A DNA stretch of 64,000 bases, taken from contig NZ_JAGSND010000019.1 of the NCBI RefSeq assembly GCF_018128545.1, positions 19,573 through 83,572 of the forward strand, in the 5' to 3' direction. Source of the stretch: Sinanaerobacter chloroacetimidivorans (lineage in GTDB: Bacteria; Bacillota; Clostridia; Peptostreptococcales; Anaerovoracaceae). The notes under the pieces are model-generated. The model saw only the letters and a list, made by a program, of their open reading frames with translations. It was not told the origin of the DNA and made no database searches. The translations under genes and the position numbers were made by a program. Below, piece by piece: positions 25,712 through 34,899 of this stretch (position 1 is the stretch's first letter; each line of letters starts with the position of its first letter).

Positions 25712-27379
25712 ATGAAAAGCACCCTACTTAAGGTCTTCTGTGCAATTGCAGTTATAGCCCTTGTTACAGCGGTAATTATAACGGAAGACAATTATGCAGA
25801 AAGACTGGCAGCAGAAGATGCGAACGCAAAAACAAATGAAAAGATCAAAGTCGTTCAGGATGAACAATCATCGGTAATGCAAAAAAGGCTTGCAGCAGAG
25901 GAAGAAAAAAAGCGGGAACTGGCAACTTATACACTCCGAATCGACAGTTTGAAGACCAATGAGTTTACCAATAAAGTAGACGGATACCGTATCTTGGTTC
26001 CAAAGAGTATGGAAGTCGACATGAGTATTTCCGGGGTTCGTGCCTCGCTGGAAAACAAGGAGCAGCGTATCGAGATCTACAGACAGAAGATTGAGAAAAC
26101 TACCGGTTCCGGAATCATCAGCTATGTCAGATATTCCAATCGATTTATCGAAAATAAGATCGATCATAAAAGAGAAATCGAGGATACCATTCATGTGGAC
26201 GGCAGAGAAATGTACGTTCTGCAATGGTCAAGAAAGCCATTGGAGCGGATACCCAACGATAAATGCTATTATGCATCGGTTGAGATTCCTTTGAATAAAG
26301 AAGAGGTGATTACTTTTTTATTTAAAAGCAGTGTACCTTTTGAAAATATGGACTATTTAAAAGTGGTCAGAACCTTTGAAGAAAGAGAAAAAACGGAAGC
26401 TCCGTTTACGAAAAAGAAAAAAATCATTGACAATAGAACGTGGGATCAACGTACTGCCGAAACCTTTGAAGCTTATTTTGGAGAGGACAGTAAACTGCAG
26501 TGGGGCATTTTTGAAACAAAAGCTCCCCTGGATTTTACAGATCTGAAGGAAATCGAATCCAGGGTGGATTTTCGTTTCCCGGTAATCCTCTATTATACGG
26601 GCTTTATTGAAGATGCCGGGCAGCATCCTCGGCTTGCTGCAGCTCTGAAAAATGCAGGAGAAGAAGGAAGGCTGGTGGAGCTCACCCTCCAGACCCTAGA
26701 ACCGGAAAATTCTAAACGGAACATGGTTTACGAGGTTTTGGACGGTAAATATGACACCTATTTGAAGAATTATGCAAAAGATGTGGCAGAATCGGATTAT
26801 CCTGTGCTTTTTCGGCTTGGAAATGAAATGAATGGTGACTGGTGTGTCTATTCTTCCTATCATACCGCAAAGGATACGGAAATCTATAAGGCCTTTTATC
26901 GTTATATCTATCAGATATTTCAGAAAGAAGGGGCAGATAACGTTATTTGGGTATGGAATCCCAACGGAAAGTCTTTTCCTGATTTCAAATGGAATGACGA
27001 GCTTTGCTATTATCCCGGAGACGAATACGTGGATGTTGTAGGCATGACAAGCTACAATACGGGCACTTACTATGAAGGGGAGACCTGGTTGGAATTTGAT
27101 CATATGTATGATGCCTTGTATGAAAAATATATCAATGTATATGAGAAACCTCTCATGATTACGGAGTTTTCCTCCAGCAGTGTAGGCGGAGATAAAGAAG
27201 CCTGGGTAGACAACATGTTCCGCCATATCACAAAGTATGACCGGATTAAAATTGCCATCTGGTGGGATGGCTGCGATTGGGATGCCAAGGGAAATATTGC
27301 CAGACCTTATTTTATCGATGAAACGGAAGAATTGATTGAAGTTTTCAAAAGAAATCTGGCTCAATTCAAAGCCCGGTAA
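25712..27379 (+). CDS. Membrane-anchored glycoside hydrolase family 26-like protein
   Basis: 555 residues. An N-terminal signal anchor (residues 4-24), a coiled-coil-like stretch (about 28-70), a non-catalytic domain (about 75-225) and a GH26-like barrel from about 250. Candidate acid/base glutamate E372 is in RLGNEMNGDW (family RxxHEMNG, with asparagine replacing the histidine) and the nucleophile E485 in PLMITEFSSSS; VIWVWNPNG also fits the family. GH26 enzymes cut mannans and related beta-linked polymers, so a role in processing an exopolysaccharide or wall polymer is likely. It lies upstream of an LtaS-like gene on the same strand. Confidence 0.85.
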   Translation: MKSTLLKVFCAIAVIALVTAVIITEDNYAERLAAEDANAKTNEKIKVVQDEQSSVMQKRLAAEEEKKRELATYTLRIDSLKTNEFTNKVDGYRILVPKSMEVDMSISGVRASLENKEQRIEIYRQKIEKTTGSGIISYVRYSNRFIENKIDHKREIEDTIHVDGREMYVLQWSRKPLERIPNDKCYYASVEIPLNKEEVITFLFKSSVPFENMDYLKVVRTFEEREKTEAPFTKKKKIIDNRTWDQRTAETFEAYFGEDSKLQWGIFETKAPLDFTDLKEIESRVDFRFPVILYYTGFIEDAGQHPRLAAALKNAGEEGRLVELTLQTLEPENSKRNMVYEVLDGKYDTYLKNYAKDVAESDYPVLFRLGNEMNGDWCVYSSYHTAKDTEIYKAFYRYIYQIFQKEGADNVIWVWNPNGKSFPDFKWNDELCYYPGDEYVDVVGMTSYNTGTYYEGETWLEFDHMYDALYEKYINVYEKPLMITEFSSSSVGGDKEAWVDNMFRHITKYDRIKIAIWWDGCDWDAKGNIARPYFIDETEELIEVFKRNLAQFKAR

Positions 27380-27447
27380 TGGTTAAGCTTTCTTAAAACT
27401 TGAAGTCTTTTCCATGTGAAGATTCCATGAATTTATACGCTCTTTTC

Positions 27448-27476
27448 TTGAATCTCGGCAGAAAATGTAATATAAT
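27448..27476 (+). promoter_or_regulatory. Promoter for the LtaS-like gene
   Basis: TTGAAT (27448-27453), 17 bases, TATAAT (27471-27476). Confidence 0.65.
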
Positions 27477-27509
27477 GTCGGAGTTATTATTTAGGACGGG
27501 AGCGTATTT

Positions 27510-30407
27510 ATGTTTGATAAATTATCCAAAAAAGGAATAGAATTCTTAATGGCATTTCGTAATGAATACGGAGTGCTTGCTTTATTTGCAAGTGCGGCAG
27601 TGGTTTTGAAGCTGCTGTTTTTTTATCGGCTCATCGGTGTAGAGGCTAATTTTATTCTGGTATGGCTGATTACCTGCCTTTTTACCTATTTACTCTTTTC
27701 TTCAATAAAGAACAAATGGATACCGGCAGTGATTTATCTCCTGCTCACCATACTGATGCTGTGCGATGTAACCTACAGCAGCTTTTTCAACCGGTATTTA
27801 TCCGTGAATATGCTGGGCGCTGCCGGCGTATTAGGGGATATTACCGAAAGCATAAAAGAGGTGCTGAAGCCGAAATTTTTTCTGTTGCTGGCTGACAGTA
27901 TCCTGATATTTGCAGCGTTGTTTGCAAGAAAGATGAAAAAAGAAGAAAATGCGGATTTAGATTCCTTGGAATCAACTCCTGACAGTGACCGCTCAGTTTT
28001 AGAAGCTATTGATTTGGAATGTTTCAATTCAGAAAAGACTAATTTAGAAAATATTGATTTGGAATGTGCTTCTGAGACTGGGGAGATTGTATTTATAACC
28101 GATTTTGATCAATTGGAAGAATTGGAGGAAAAAGAAGCTGCAGAAGCGACAGAAACCATAAATAAAGCAGAAGAATTTTCAAATCAGGAACAATGCACAT
28201 CGGTACCTGTACAGAATGAAGCGGAGCAGGACGATCTCCTGAAAAATTCGGTCAATAGACGGACAAGATCCAAAAGGAGAAAACAGCAGAAGAATCTGAA
28301 ACAAAAGACCCTTCTTTGGATGAGGCAGCATAAGCGGCCTTTAACCGGGGTTCTGCTGCTGCTGGTTCTTACTTTTAATATATCGGGGAGTTATTTAATC
28401 ACTTCCATTTCCAATCAGGAAATTTACAGCTATCACTTGAAAGACATTATGGGAGCCGTCACCGGCAACAGCTCCAATATAGGAGCGAATTATATGTATG
28501 ATTTTACAGATAGTTATCAAACGGAGAAAAACGGACCTCTTTTTGGGGTGGCAAAGAATAAGAATCTCATCGTCATTCAAATAGAATCCTTGCAGAACTT
28601 TGTAATCAACAGGGAGTACAACGGACAGGAGATTACTCCGAATTTAAATCAGCTCTTGAAAGAAAACACGATTTATTTTGATAATTATTATCAGCAGATT
28701 GGCAGCGGCAATACCTCGGATGCGGAATTTGCAACCAATAACTCAATCTACGGAACCCTGTCAAGTTTTACCTATAAGCTTTACGATCATAATTACTTTA
28801 GAGGTCTTCCTGTTCTGCTGAAGGAACAAGGATATGAATCGGCAGTTTATCATGCCCACGAGGACAGAAACTTCTGGAATCGGCAAGACGCTTATTCGGC
28901 AATAGGATTTGATACCTATGTAGGAGGTATCGAGGGTTCTGATAAGGGACAGTATGATATGACGGAATGGATGGGCTGGGGTCTGACGGACTCCGAATTC
29001 TTCCAGCAGACTATGGAATATTTGAAGAAAATGCCTGAGCCCTTTTACAGCTTTATCATTACTTTGTCCAATCACCACCCCTATATCATGATGGATAAAT
29101 ATAACTTTATTGATATTTTGCCTGAGGATAAGGATACTATCGTCGGCAACTACATTAACAGCGCTGCATACACGGATTATGCCCTTGGCCAACTTTTTCA
29201 GCAGCTGAAGGACGAAGGACTTTATGAAAATTCTATCATTGCACTTTATGGTGACCATATGGGTCTGACAAAAACCGATGAAGAAATCCATAAATCCATG
29301 TCTAAGATTTTGGGTAAAGACTATGATTTCGACACCATGATGAATATACCTCTGATTATTTCAGTTCCGGGAGCGGAGCAGAATATACAGCAAACCGTAA
29401 GCGTGTCCGGAGGACAGCTTGATTTTCTGCCTACCATTGCATACCTGATGGGATTTGATTCCTTGGATACAATCTATTTGGGACATAATCTCCTGACCAT
29501 TGATTCGGGATTTGTAGCAGAGCAAACCTATATGACCAAAGGTTCTTTTTTCCAGGACGATATTGTATATGAAATGTCGCGGGACGGAGTCTTTGAAAAC
29601 GGAAGAGCCTGGAATAAAAAAACAGGTGAGTCCGTACCGGTAAAAGACTGTTATGAGGGCTATCTTCGATCGATGGGGTTAATCAATACCTCCGAGTATA
29701 TGCTGAAAAATGATGTACTCAGAAAGGTCTATTTAGAAGGGCAGGATACGTTAAGCGCCTTCTCCCATTCCTCCTCCATAGAATACCCGGATGAGATTGC
29801 ACTTGCAGGAGCTCCGGATATGAATCTGCTGGGAACCAACTCCCTGGAGGCATTGAATGCGTCTTATGAAGCGGGATACCGAAATCTGAAAGTACAGGTC
29901 TGCTGGACCGAGGATAAAGAAGCGGTTCTGCTAAGTACTTGGAAGGAATTAAGTCGTTATTTTGATACGGATAAGAGTTCGGAAGTGACACTGGAAGTAT
30001 TCCACAACCTGAACATGGTAAATGGCTTGACTTCCATGGACTTTCTGGATCTCATCTCTTGGGTCAGGGAACACCCCGATGCTACCATATTGGCAGAGGT
30101 GGAGCGCAGCCCCGACTATTTTATGAAATGTATGGAGAGCTATGCCGGAAGCATTTTGAATCAATTTATCGTAGAAGTGCCGGGAATCGTTGAATACTCC
30201 GGATTGTACAATAGCATATTAAATGTGGATACGGGCGGAAATACCGCAGAGCAGATTATCGAATACATCCAGATGAATCAGGTACCTTCGATTGTCATGT
30301 CAAGAGAATCTGCTGCAGGCATTTACAAAAAAGTTCTGGATAAGGCGGATTGCGAGACGTACATAGTAGATAACAATACCGGAATTATAACAAAAACAAG
30401 CTTGTAA
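27510..30407 (+). CDS. LtaS-type polyglycerolphosphate synthase with acidic insert and pseudo-GDPD C-terminal domain
   Basis: 965 residues, against about 620-650 for ordinary LtaS. Four membrane segments lie in the first ~145 residues, then a ~110-residue Glu/Asp-rich insert ending in a basic patch (SKRRKQQKNLKQK), a fifth membrane segment near 280-297, and an extracellular sulfatase-fold domain with the LtaS active-site residues: E359 (IQIESLQNF), nucleophile T402 (GSGNTSDAEF) and D582-H583 (YGDHMG). From about residue 763 to 960 a further domain has the glycerophosphodiesterase pattern (IALAGAPD, TNSLEALNASYEAGYRN, VQVCWTEDKEAVLL) but with all catalytic residues replaced. It probably makes a teichoic acid-like polymer; the tail is likely a non-catalytic binding module. 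Confidence 0.88.
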   Translation: MFDKLSKKGIEFLMAFRNEYGVLALFASAAVVLKLLFFYRLIGVEANFILVWLITCLFTYLLFSSIKNKWIPAVIYLLLTILMLCDVTYSSFFNRYLSVNMLGAAGVLGDITESIKEVLKPKFFLLLADSILIFAALFARKMKKEENADLDSLESTPDSDRSVLEAIDLECFNSEKTNLENIDLECASETGEIVFITDFDQLEELEEKEAAEATETINKAEEFSNQEQCTSVPVQNEAEQDDLLKNSVNRRTRSKRRKQQKNLKQKTLLWMRQHKRPLTGVLLLLVLTFNISGSYLITSISNQEIYSYHLKDIMGAVTGNSSNIGANYMYDFTDSYQTEKNGPLFGVAKNKNLIVIQIESLQNFVINREYNGQEITPNLNQLLKENTIYFDNYYQQIGSGNTSDAEFATNNSIYGTLSSFTYKLYDHNYFRGLPVLLKEQGYESAVYHAHEDRNFWNRQDAYSAIGFDTYVGGIEGSDKGQYDMTEWMGWGLTDSEFFQQTMEYLKKMPEPFYSFIITLSNHHPYIMMDKYNFIDILPEDKDTIVGNYINSAAYTDYALGQLFQQLKDEGLYENSIIALYGDHMGLTKTDEEIHKSMSKILGKDYDFDTMMNIPLIISVPGAEQNIQQTVSVSGGQLDFLPTIAYLMGFDSLDTIYLGHNLLTIDSGFVAEQTYMTKGSFFQDDIVYEMSRDGVFENGRAWNKKTGESVPVKDCYEGYLRSMGLINTSEYMLKNDVLRKVYLEGQDTLSAFSHSSSIEYPDEIALAGAPDMNLLGTNSLEALNASYEAGYRNLKVQVCWTEDKEAVLLSTWKELSRYFDTDKSSEVTLEVFHNLNMVNGLTSMDFLDLISWVREHPDATILAEVERSPDYFMKCMESYAGSILNQFIVEVPGIVEYSGLYNSILNVDTGGNTAEQIIEYIQMNQVPSIVMSRESAAGIYKKVLDKADCETYIVDNNTGIITKTSL

Positions 30408-31377
30408 TGCCTCCCACAAAAAAAGACAGAAGAAAGCTTCCAATCCAGATCAGGATGGCGGTAACGGCTTTCTGCTCTTTAAACAGGATCATTTGTGAAG
30501 CAAAACAAGGTACAAAGAGGGTCAGCACAATGAGCGTCACGAGAATTTCAGGCTGAGTAAAGCTTCCGTTATTGACCATGGAGTAGAAACCTGCCGCACC
30601 CAGATCCCTCTTGATGATGCTCAGTATGAATAAATTCGTAGCATTTTCAGGAAGATTAAGAAAACCCGAGGTGATGGGAGCAAACCACTCTCTTAACTTC
30701 ATAAAACCATCATAATAATCCAATAAGGATATGGCAATACTGCCTAAGAAGAAGGTTGGACCTGCATCCTGCAGAAAATCCACAGCTTCCCGGGCAGTTT
30801 TTTTTATGATTTTCCCTAGATCAGGCATTCGTAAAGATGGGGTTTCCAATGAAATGGAAGGTATTTTTCCCGGAAGCAGTAAATTTAATAAGAAGCCGAG
30901 AAGATAAAATACGGCAAGAACAATTCCAAAGTAAAGCAGCATATAATTCCAATCAAGGAGGAAGGAAAGTGCAAAAATCACGGCCACTTGCGCAGAACAG
31001 GGAACCGCGATAGACAGAAGCACCGATGCAATCAGTCTTTCTCTCTTGGTTCCCAGAGTTCCGGCAGAGACCAGAGCTACCGTTACGCAGCCGAAACCCA
31101 GGGTCAGCGGGAGGATGGAGTTGCCGCTGAGTCCAATTCGCCTCAGCGGTCGATCCAAGCATTTGGCGATCCGGGGCATGATACAGGAATCCACAAGTAA
31201 ATGCCTGAGAAAATAAAAACCCGCAACGAGAGGCAGGAGTAAACCGAATAAAAAGATCGGAGTCATGGTTAAAATCCCATAGTCTCCGATTAAAATATTG
31301 CCCCAGAAGCTGTCCACATCAAAGAAGGGCCTTACGAATCCTATAATAAAGCTCAGATAAGTTTTTTCCAGCCACAT
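30385..31377 (-). CDS. FeoB-type Gate-domain membrane protein lacking the G domain
   Basis: 330 residues with about eight membrane segments. The core LPLTLGFGCVTVALVSAGTLGTKRERLIASVLLSIAVPCSA resembles the FeoB transport domain (GFGCNVPAIMATRTL, LLTxxxxPFMSCSA), but the N-terminal GTPase domain of FeoB is missing and no feoA or separate GTPase gene is nearby. It therefore belongs with stand-alone nucleoside-recognition/Gate domain proteins of unknown substrate; ferrous iron is a guess. Its 3' end overlaps the convergent LtaS-like gene by 23 bases. Confidence 0.75.
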   Translation of the reverse strand: MWLEKTYLSFIIGFVRPFFDVDSFWGNILIGDYGILTMTPIFLFGLLLPLVAGFYFLRHLLVDSCIMPRIAKCLDRPLRRIGLSGNSILPLTLGFGCVTVALVSAGTLGTKRERLIASVLLSIAVPCSAQVAVIFALSFLLDWNYMLLYFGIVLAVFYLLGFLLNLLLPGKIPSISLETPSLRMPDLGKIIKKTAREAVDFLQDAGPTFFLGSIAISLLDYYDGFMKLREWFAPITSGFLNLPENATNLFILSIIKRDLGAAGFYSMVNNGSFTQPEILVTLIVLTLFVPCFASQMILFKEQKAVTAILIWIGSFLLSFFVGGITSLFLL

Positions 31378-31600
31378 ATGGTTATCCTGACTCCTTTGCC
31401 TGAATTTTCTTTATAAAAATGGGAATTAATGATATAATGAACGCATGAATCATCTTGGATTCTTGGGATATGATACAATATATGTGTCTGTATCTAAAAA
31501 TATATTTGAAGGCTTTTTAAATAAAGATTTTGAACAAGCTGAAATTTAGTAGGATAGGAACAATCTTACGGACAAAGTTCAGAGAAAGAGGTAATTATAT

Positions 31601-32944
31601 ATGTCGGAGCAATTTGTTATGATCATTCTGGTTTTGTTAACTTTCATTGCGGTATGTGTTTCACTGGCAGTGATTCTGAGTATGACCCGCCAGAGCAGCA
31701 GTACTTCAAATGAGGTAAAAACCTCGAGACAGGAAATGATTCATTACATACAATCAAGCTTTTCTCATTTAGGAGAACTTCTGACCGCCAGCCAAAAGCA
31801 GTCTACCGAAATTCAGGACAAGAGACTGCAGGAATTAAACCAACATTTGACACAAAGAAATGACATGCTGCAAAAGACTGTGAATGATATGCTTATTCAG
31901 GTGGAATCAAGGCTGAAGACCAATGCCATTGAAAACGAACAGAAATTGGAACAGATCAGAGCTACTATGGAAAACCGTATCACAGCCATGCAGGAGGATA
32001 ACAGCAGAAAACTGGAGGAGATGCGGGCTACTGTGGATGAAAAGCTGCAGAAAACGCTGGAAGACCGTATCAGCAAATCTTTTCAGTTGGTTAGCGAAAG
32101 ACTGGAGCAGGTTTATAAGGGGCTGGGAGAAATGCAAAGCCTGGCATCCGGTGTAGGAGACCTGAAAAAGGTACTTTCAAACGTGAAAACAAGAGGGATC
32201 CTTGGGGAAATCCAGTTGGGATCCATTTTAGAGCAGATTTTGTCTCCGGAACAGTATGAGGAAAATATCGTTACGAAAAAGGGCAGCTCTGAAAGGGTGG
32301 AGTTTGCTATTAAACTTCCCGGCGATGAAGAGGGAATTGTATATCTTCCCATCGATGCCAAATTTCCTGCAGATACCTACGCCAAACTCATGGATGCCTA
32401 CGAAACCGGCAGCCCCGAAGAGATTGACCAGGCAGCTAAAATGCTGGAAAGAGCTATTAAAACCTTCGCCAAGTGCATTCATGATAAGTACATAGAACCG
32501 CCTCAGACGACGGATTTCGGTATTATGTTCCTGCCTTTTGAGGGGCTATATGCAGAAGTCGTTAGAAGGGGAATGGTAGAAACACTTCAGCGGGATTATA
32601 AAATCAATATTGCAGGTCCGACTACCATGGCCGCACTGCTGAACAGCCTTCAAATGGGATTTAAAACCTTAGCTATCCAAAAACATTCCAGTGAAGTTTG
32701 GAATGTACTTGGTGCTGTTAAGACTGAGTTTGATAAGTTCGGAGATGTACTGACCGCGACCCAGCAGAGAATCAATCAAGCCAATGCTGAGCTGGATAAG
32801 CTGATTGGCACCAGAACAAGAAAGATTCAAAGCAAACTGAGAAGCGTAGTCAGTCTTTCTGAGCAAAACAGCAGAGAGCTGCTGGGATTGGGGACCCTCG
32901 GTGATGAGGACCCTATTGAATTGGAAACAAGTGAGGAAGAGTAA
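31601..32944 (+). CDS. rmuC: DNA recombination protein RmuC
   Basis: 447 residues: an N-terminal membrane segment (about 5-27), a long coiled coil (about 40-185) and the RmuC nuclease-like domain (KTRGILGEIQLGSILEQIL, VYLPIDAKFPADTYAKLMDAYE, FLPFEGLYAEVVRRG, GPTTMAALLNSLQMGFKTLAIQK). RmuC limits inversions and rearrangements at repeats in E. coli. Followed after 3 bases by a phosphoesterase gene, suggesting co-transcription. Confidence 0.94.
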   Translation: MSEQFVMIILVLLTFIAVCVSLAVILSMTRQSSSTSNEVKTSRQEMIHYIQSSFSHLGELLTASQKQSTEIQDKRLQELNQHLTQRNDMLQKTVNDMLIQVESRLKTNAIENEQKLEQIRATMENRITAMQEDNSRKLEEMRATVDEKLQKTLEDRISKSFQLVSERLEQVYKGLGEMQSLASGVGDLKKVLSNVKTRGILGEIQLGSILEQILSPEQYEENIVTKKGSSERVEFAIKLPGDEEGIVYLPIDAKFPADTYAKLMDAYETGSPEEIDQAAKMLERAIKTFAKCIHDKYIEPPQTTDFGIMFLPFEGLYAEVVRRGMVETLQRDYKINIAGPTTMAALLNSLQMGFKTLAIQKHSSEVWNVLGAVKTEFDKFGDVLTATQQRINQANAELDKLIGTRTRKIQSKLRSVVSLSEQNSRELLGLGTLGDEDPIELETSEEE

Positions 32945-32947
32945 CAT

Positions 32948-33661
32948 ATGAGCATATATGCAATTGCAGATTTGCACCTGTCTTTTTCTGTAGAAAAACC
33001 CATGGATATTTATGGCGGTGAATGGGTAAATCACATCCAACGGCTCAAAAGTAACTGGGAATCCATGATTACAGAGGAAGATACGATAATTATCCCCGGT
33101 GACAGCTCCTGGGCCTTACGATATGAAGAGGCCTTGCCTGATCTTGCATGGATCAGTGATCTGCCCGGGAAAAAGGTGCTGATCAAAGGGAACCATGATC
33201 TTTGGTGGACTTCTGTCAGTAAACTGAATCAACTGTATCCCAATCTGTATTTCCTTCAAAATACCTTTTATGAGGCGGAAGGCTTTGCTATCTGCGGGAC
33301 CAGGGGATGGATATGTCCCGGTGACGATGATTTTACACAGCACGATCAGAAAATCTATAAACGGGAGCTCGGCAGGCTGAAGCTATCCCTGGATGCGGCG
33401 GTAAAAGCAGGCTTTGGGAAAGATGGGCAAGAGGGAAGAAGCCGTATCATTGGAGTATTGCATTTTCCTCCCGTAGCTGACCTAAGTAAAAGCGCCGGCT
33501 TTCTCGATTTATTTGAAGAATATGGGGTTATCAAAGTTGTTTACGGCCATTTGCATGGGAAAGATGCTTACGGCAATGGGATAAAGGGTATCAGAAACGG
33601 AGTGGAGTATATTTTAACATCTACAGATTATTTGAAATGCATGCCTTACCGGCTGCTTTAA
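32948..33661 (+). CDS. Calcineurin-type metallophosphoesterase
   Basis: 237 residues with the full metal-binding set: DLHLS near the N-terminus (DxH), GDSSW (GD), GNHDLWW (GNHD), a histidine in VLHFPP and GHLHG near the C-terminus. This type of small phosphohydrolase in Bacillota is of unknown substrate. Runs in the same direction as rmuC and deoB with short spacing. Confidence 0.9.
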   Translation: MSIYAIADLHLSFSVEKPMDIYGGEWVNHIQRLKSNWESMITEEDTIIIPGDSSWALRYEEALPDLAWISDLPGKKVLIKGNHDLWWTSVSKLNQLYPNLYFLQNTFYEAEGFAICGTRGWICPGDDDFTQHDQKIYKRELGRLKLSLDAAVKAGFGKDGQEGRSRIIGVLHFPPVADLSKSAGFLDLFEEYGVIKVVYGHLHGKDAYGNGIKGIRNGVEYILTSTDYLKCMPYRLL

Positions 33662-33678
33662 CGAAGGGGGAAATATCA

Positions 33679-34851
33679 TTGAACAGGGTTGTTTTAATCG
33701 TTTTGGACAGTTTAGGGATTGGTGCAATGCCGGATGCTGAAAATTATGGAGATGCGGGAGCGGATACCCTTGGACATATTGCAGCTTCCAAAACGGATTT
33801 CAGTATTCCAAATCTCATAAAGATGGGACTCGGAAACATTGACGGCGTTTCCAATATCGCAAAAGAGGAGAATCCAGCAGGATCCTTCGGCAGATTAGGG
33901 GAGCGTTCCAAAGGCAAGGATACGATCACCGGACATTGGGAAATTGCGGGACTATTAACGGAAGTGCCCTTTCAGACCTTTCCTGACGGCTTTCCAAAGG
34001 AGTTTATGAAAGAGTTTGAAGCTGCCATCGGCAGGGAAACCTTGGGGAATTATGCTGCCTCAGGAACGGAGATCATAGAAAAACTAGGGCCGGAGCATGA
34101 AAAAACGGGTAGACCTATCATTTATACCTCTGCTGACAGCGTTTTTCAGATTGCTGTCAATACGGCAGTCATTCCGTTGGAAGAGCTTTATCAGATCTGT
34201 GAAACAGCACGAAAGATGCTGATTGGGGATCTTCAGGTGGGCAGAGTTATTGCAAGACCTTATATTTTAGAAAATGGAAAACGAATCAGAACCTCAGACA
34301 GAAAGGATTATGCGGTTTCTCCTACAGGGAAAACCTTATTGGATCATGTAAAAGACAGCGGTAAGAAAGTTTATGCCATCGGTAAGATCAGTGATATCTT
34401 CAATGGACAGGGAGTTACCACTTCTGTTCATACCGACAGCAACCAGGATGGTATTACAAAGACCATTGAAGCACTGCGACTGGATTTTTCAGGTTTGATT
34501 TTTACAAACCTTGTGGATTTCGATTCAAAATATGGACATCGAAGGGATCCTATCGGCTATGGCAGATGCATTGAAGAATTTGACCGGCGTCTTCCGGAAA
34601 TCCTGGAGGCCATGAAAGAAGAGGATGTTTTGATTCTTTGCGCGGATCACGGAAATGATCCCGTTCACTCCGGCTGGGATCACACGAGAGAATATGTGCC
34701 TGTGCTTCTTTACGGAAAGACCATCAAGTCCGGAATGAACCTAGGAACACGGAAAGCCTATGCAGATATTGGCGCTACCATTGCCGAGATGCTTTCCGCC
34801 AATCCTACGGTTATCGGAGAAAGCTTTTTCCAGCTATTGAAAAAAATATAA
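33679..34851 (+). CDS. deoB: Phosphopentomutase
   Basis: Interconverts (deoxy)ribose-1-phosphate and -5-phosphate for nucleoside salvage. 390 residues, the normal length. Metal and active-site segments: VLIVLDSLGIGAMPDA at the N-terminus, KGKDTITGHWE containing the phosphorylated threonine, VDFDSKYGHRRD, and CADHGNDP with GWDHTREYVP. The TTG at 33679 is chosen: a GGGGG site precedes it by 9 bases and it gives the family-typical start; earlier in-frame codons overlap the previous gene. Next to a nucleoside phosphorylase gene, its usual partner. Confidence 0.97.
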   Translation: MNRVVLIVLDSLGIGAMPDAENYGDAGADTLGHIAASKTDFSIPNLIKMGLGNIDGVSNIAKEENPAGSFGRLGERSKGKDTITGHWEIAGLLTEVPFQTFPDGFPKEFMKEFEAAIGRETLGNYAASGTEIIEKLGPEHEKTGRPIIYTSADSVFQIAVNTAVIPLEELYQICETARKMLIGDLQVGRVIARPYILENGKRIRTSDRKDYAVSPTGKTLLDHVKDSGKKVYAIGKISDIFNGQGVTTSVHTDSNQDGITKTIEALRLDFSGLIFTNLVDFDSKYGHRRDPIGYGRCIEEFDRRLPEILEAMKEEDVLILCADHGNDPVHSGWDHTREYVPVLLYGKTIKSGMNLGTRKAYADIGATIAEMLSANPTVIGESFFQLLKKI

Positions 34852-34899
34852 GAATAATAAATGATTCGGAAAAGATGCTTTGAAAGGGGATCAGGCAAT

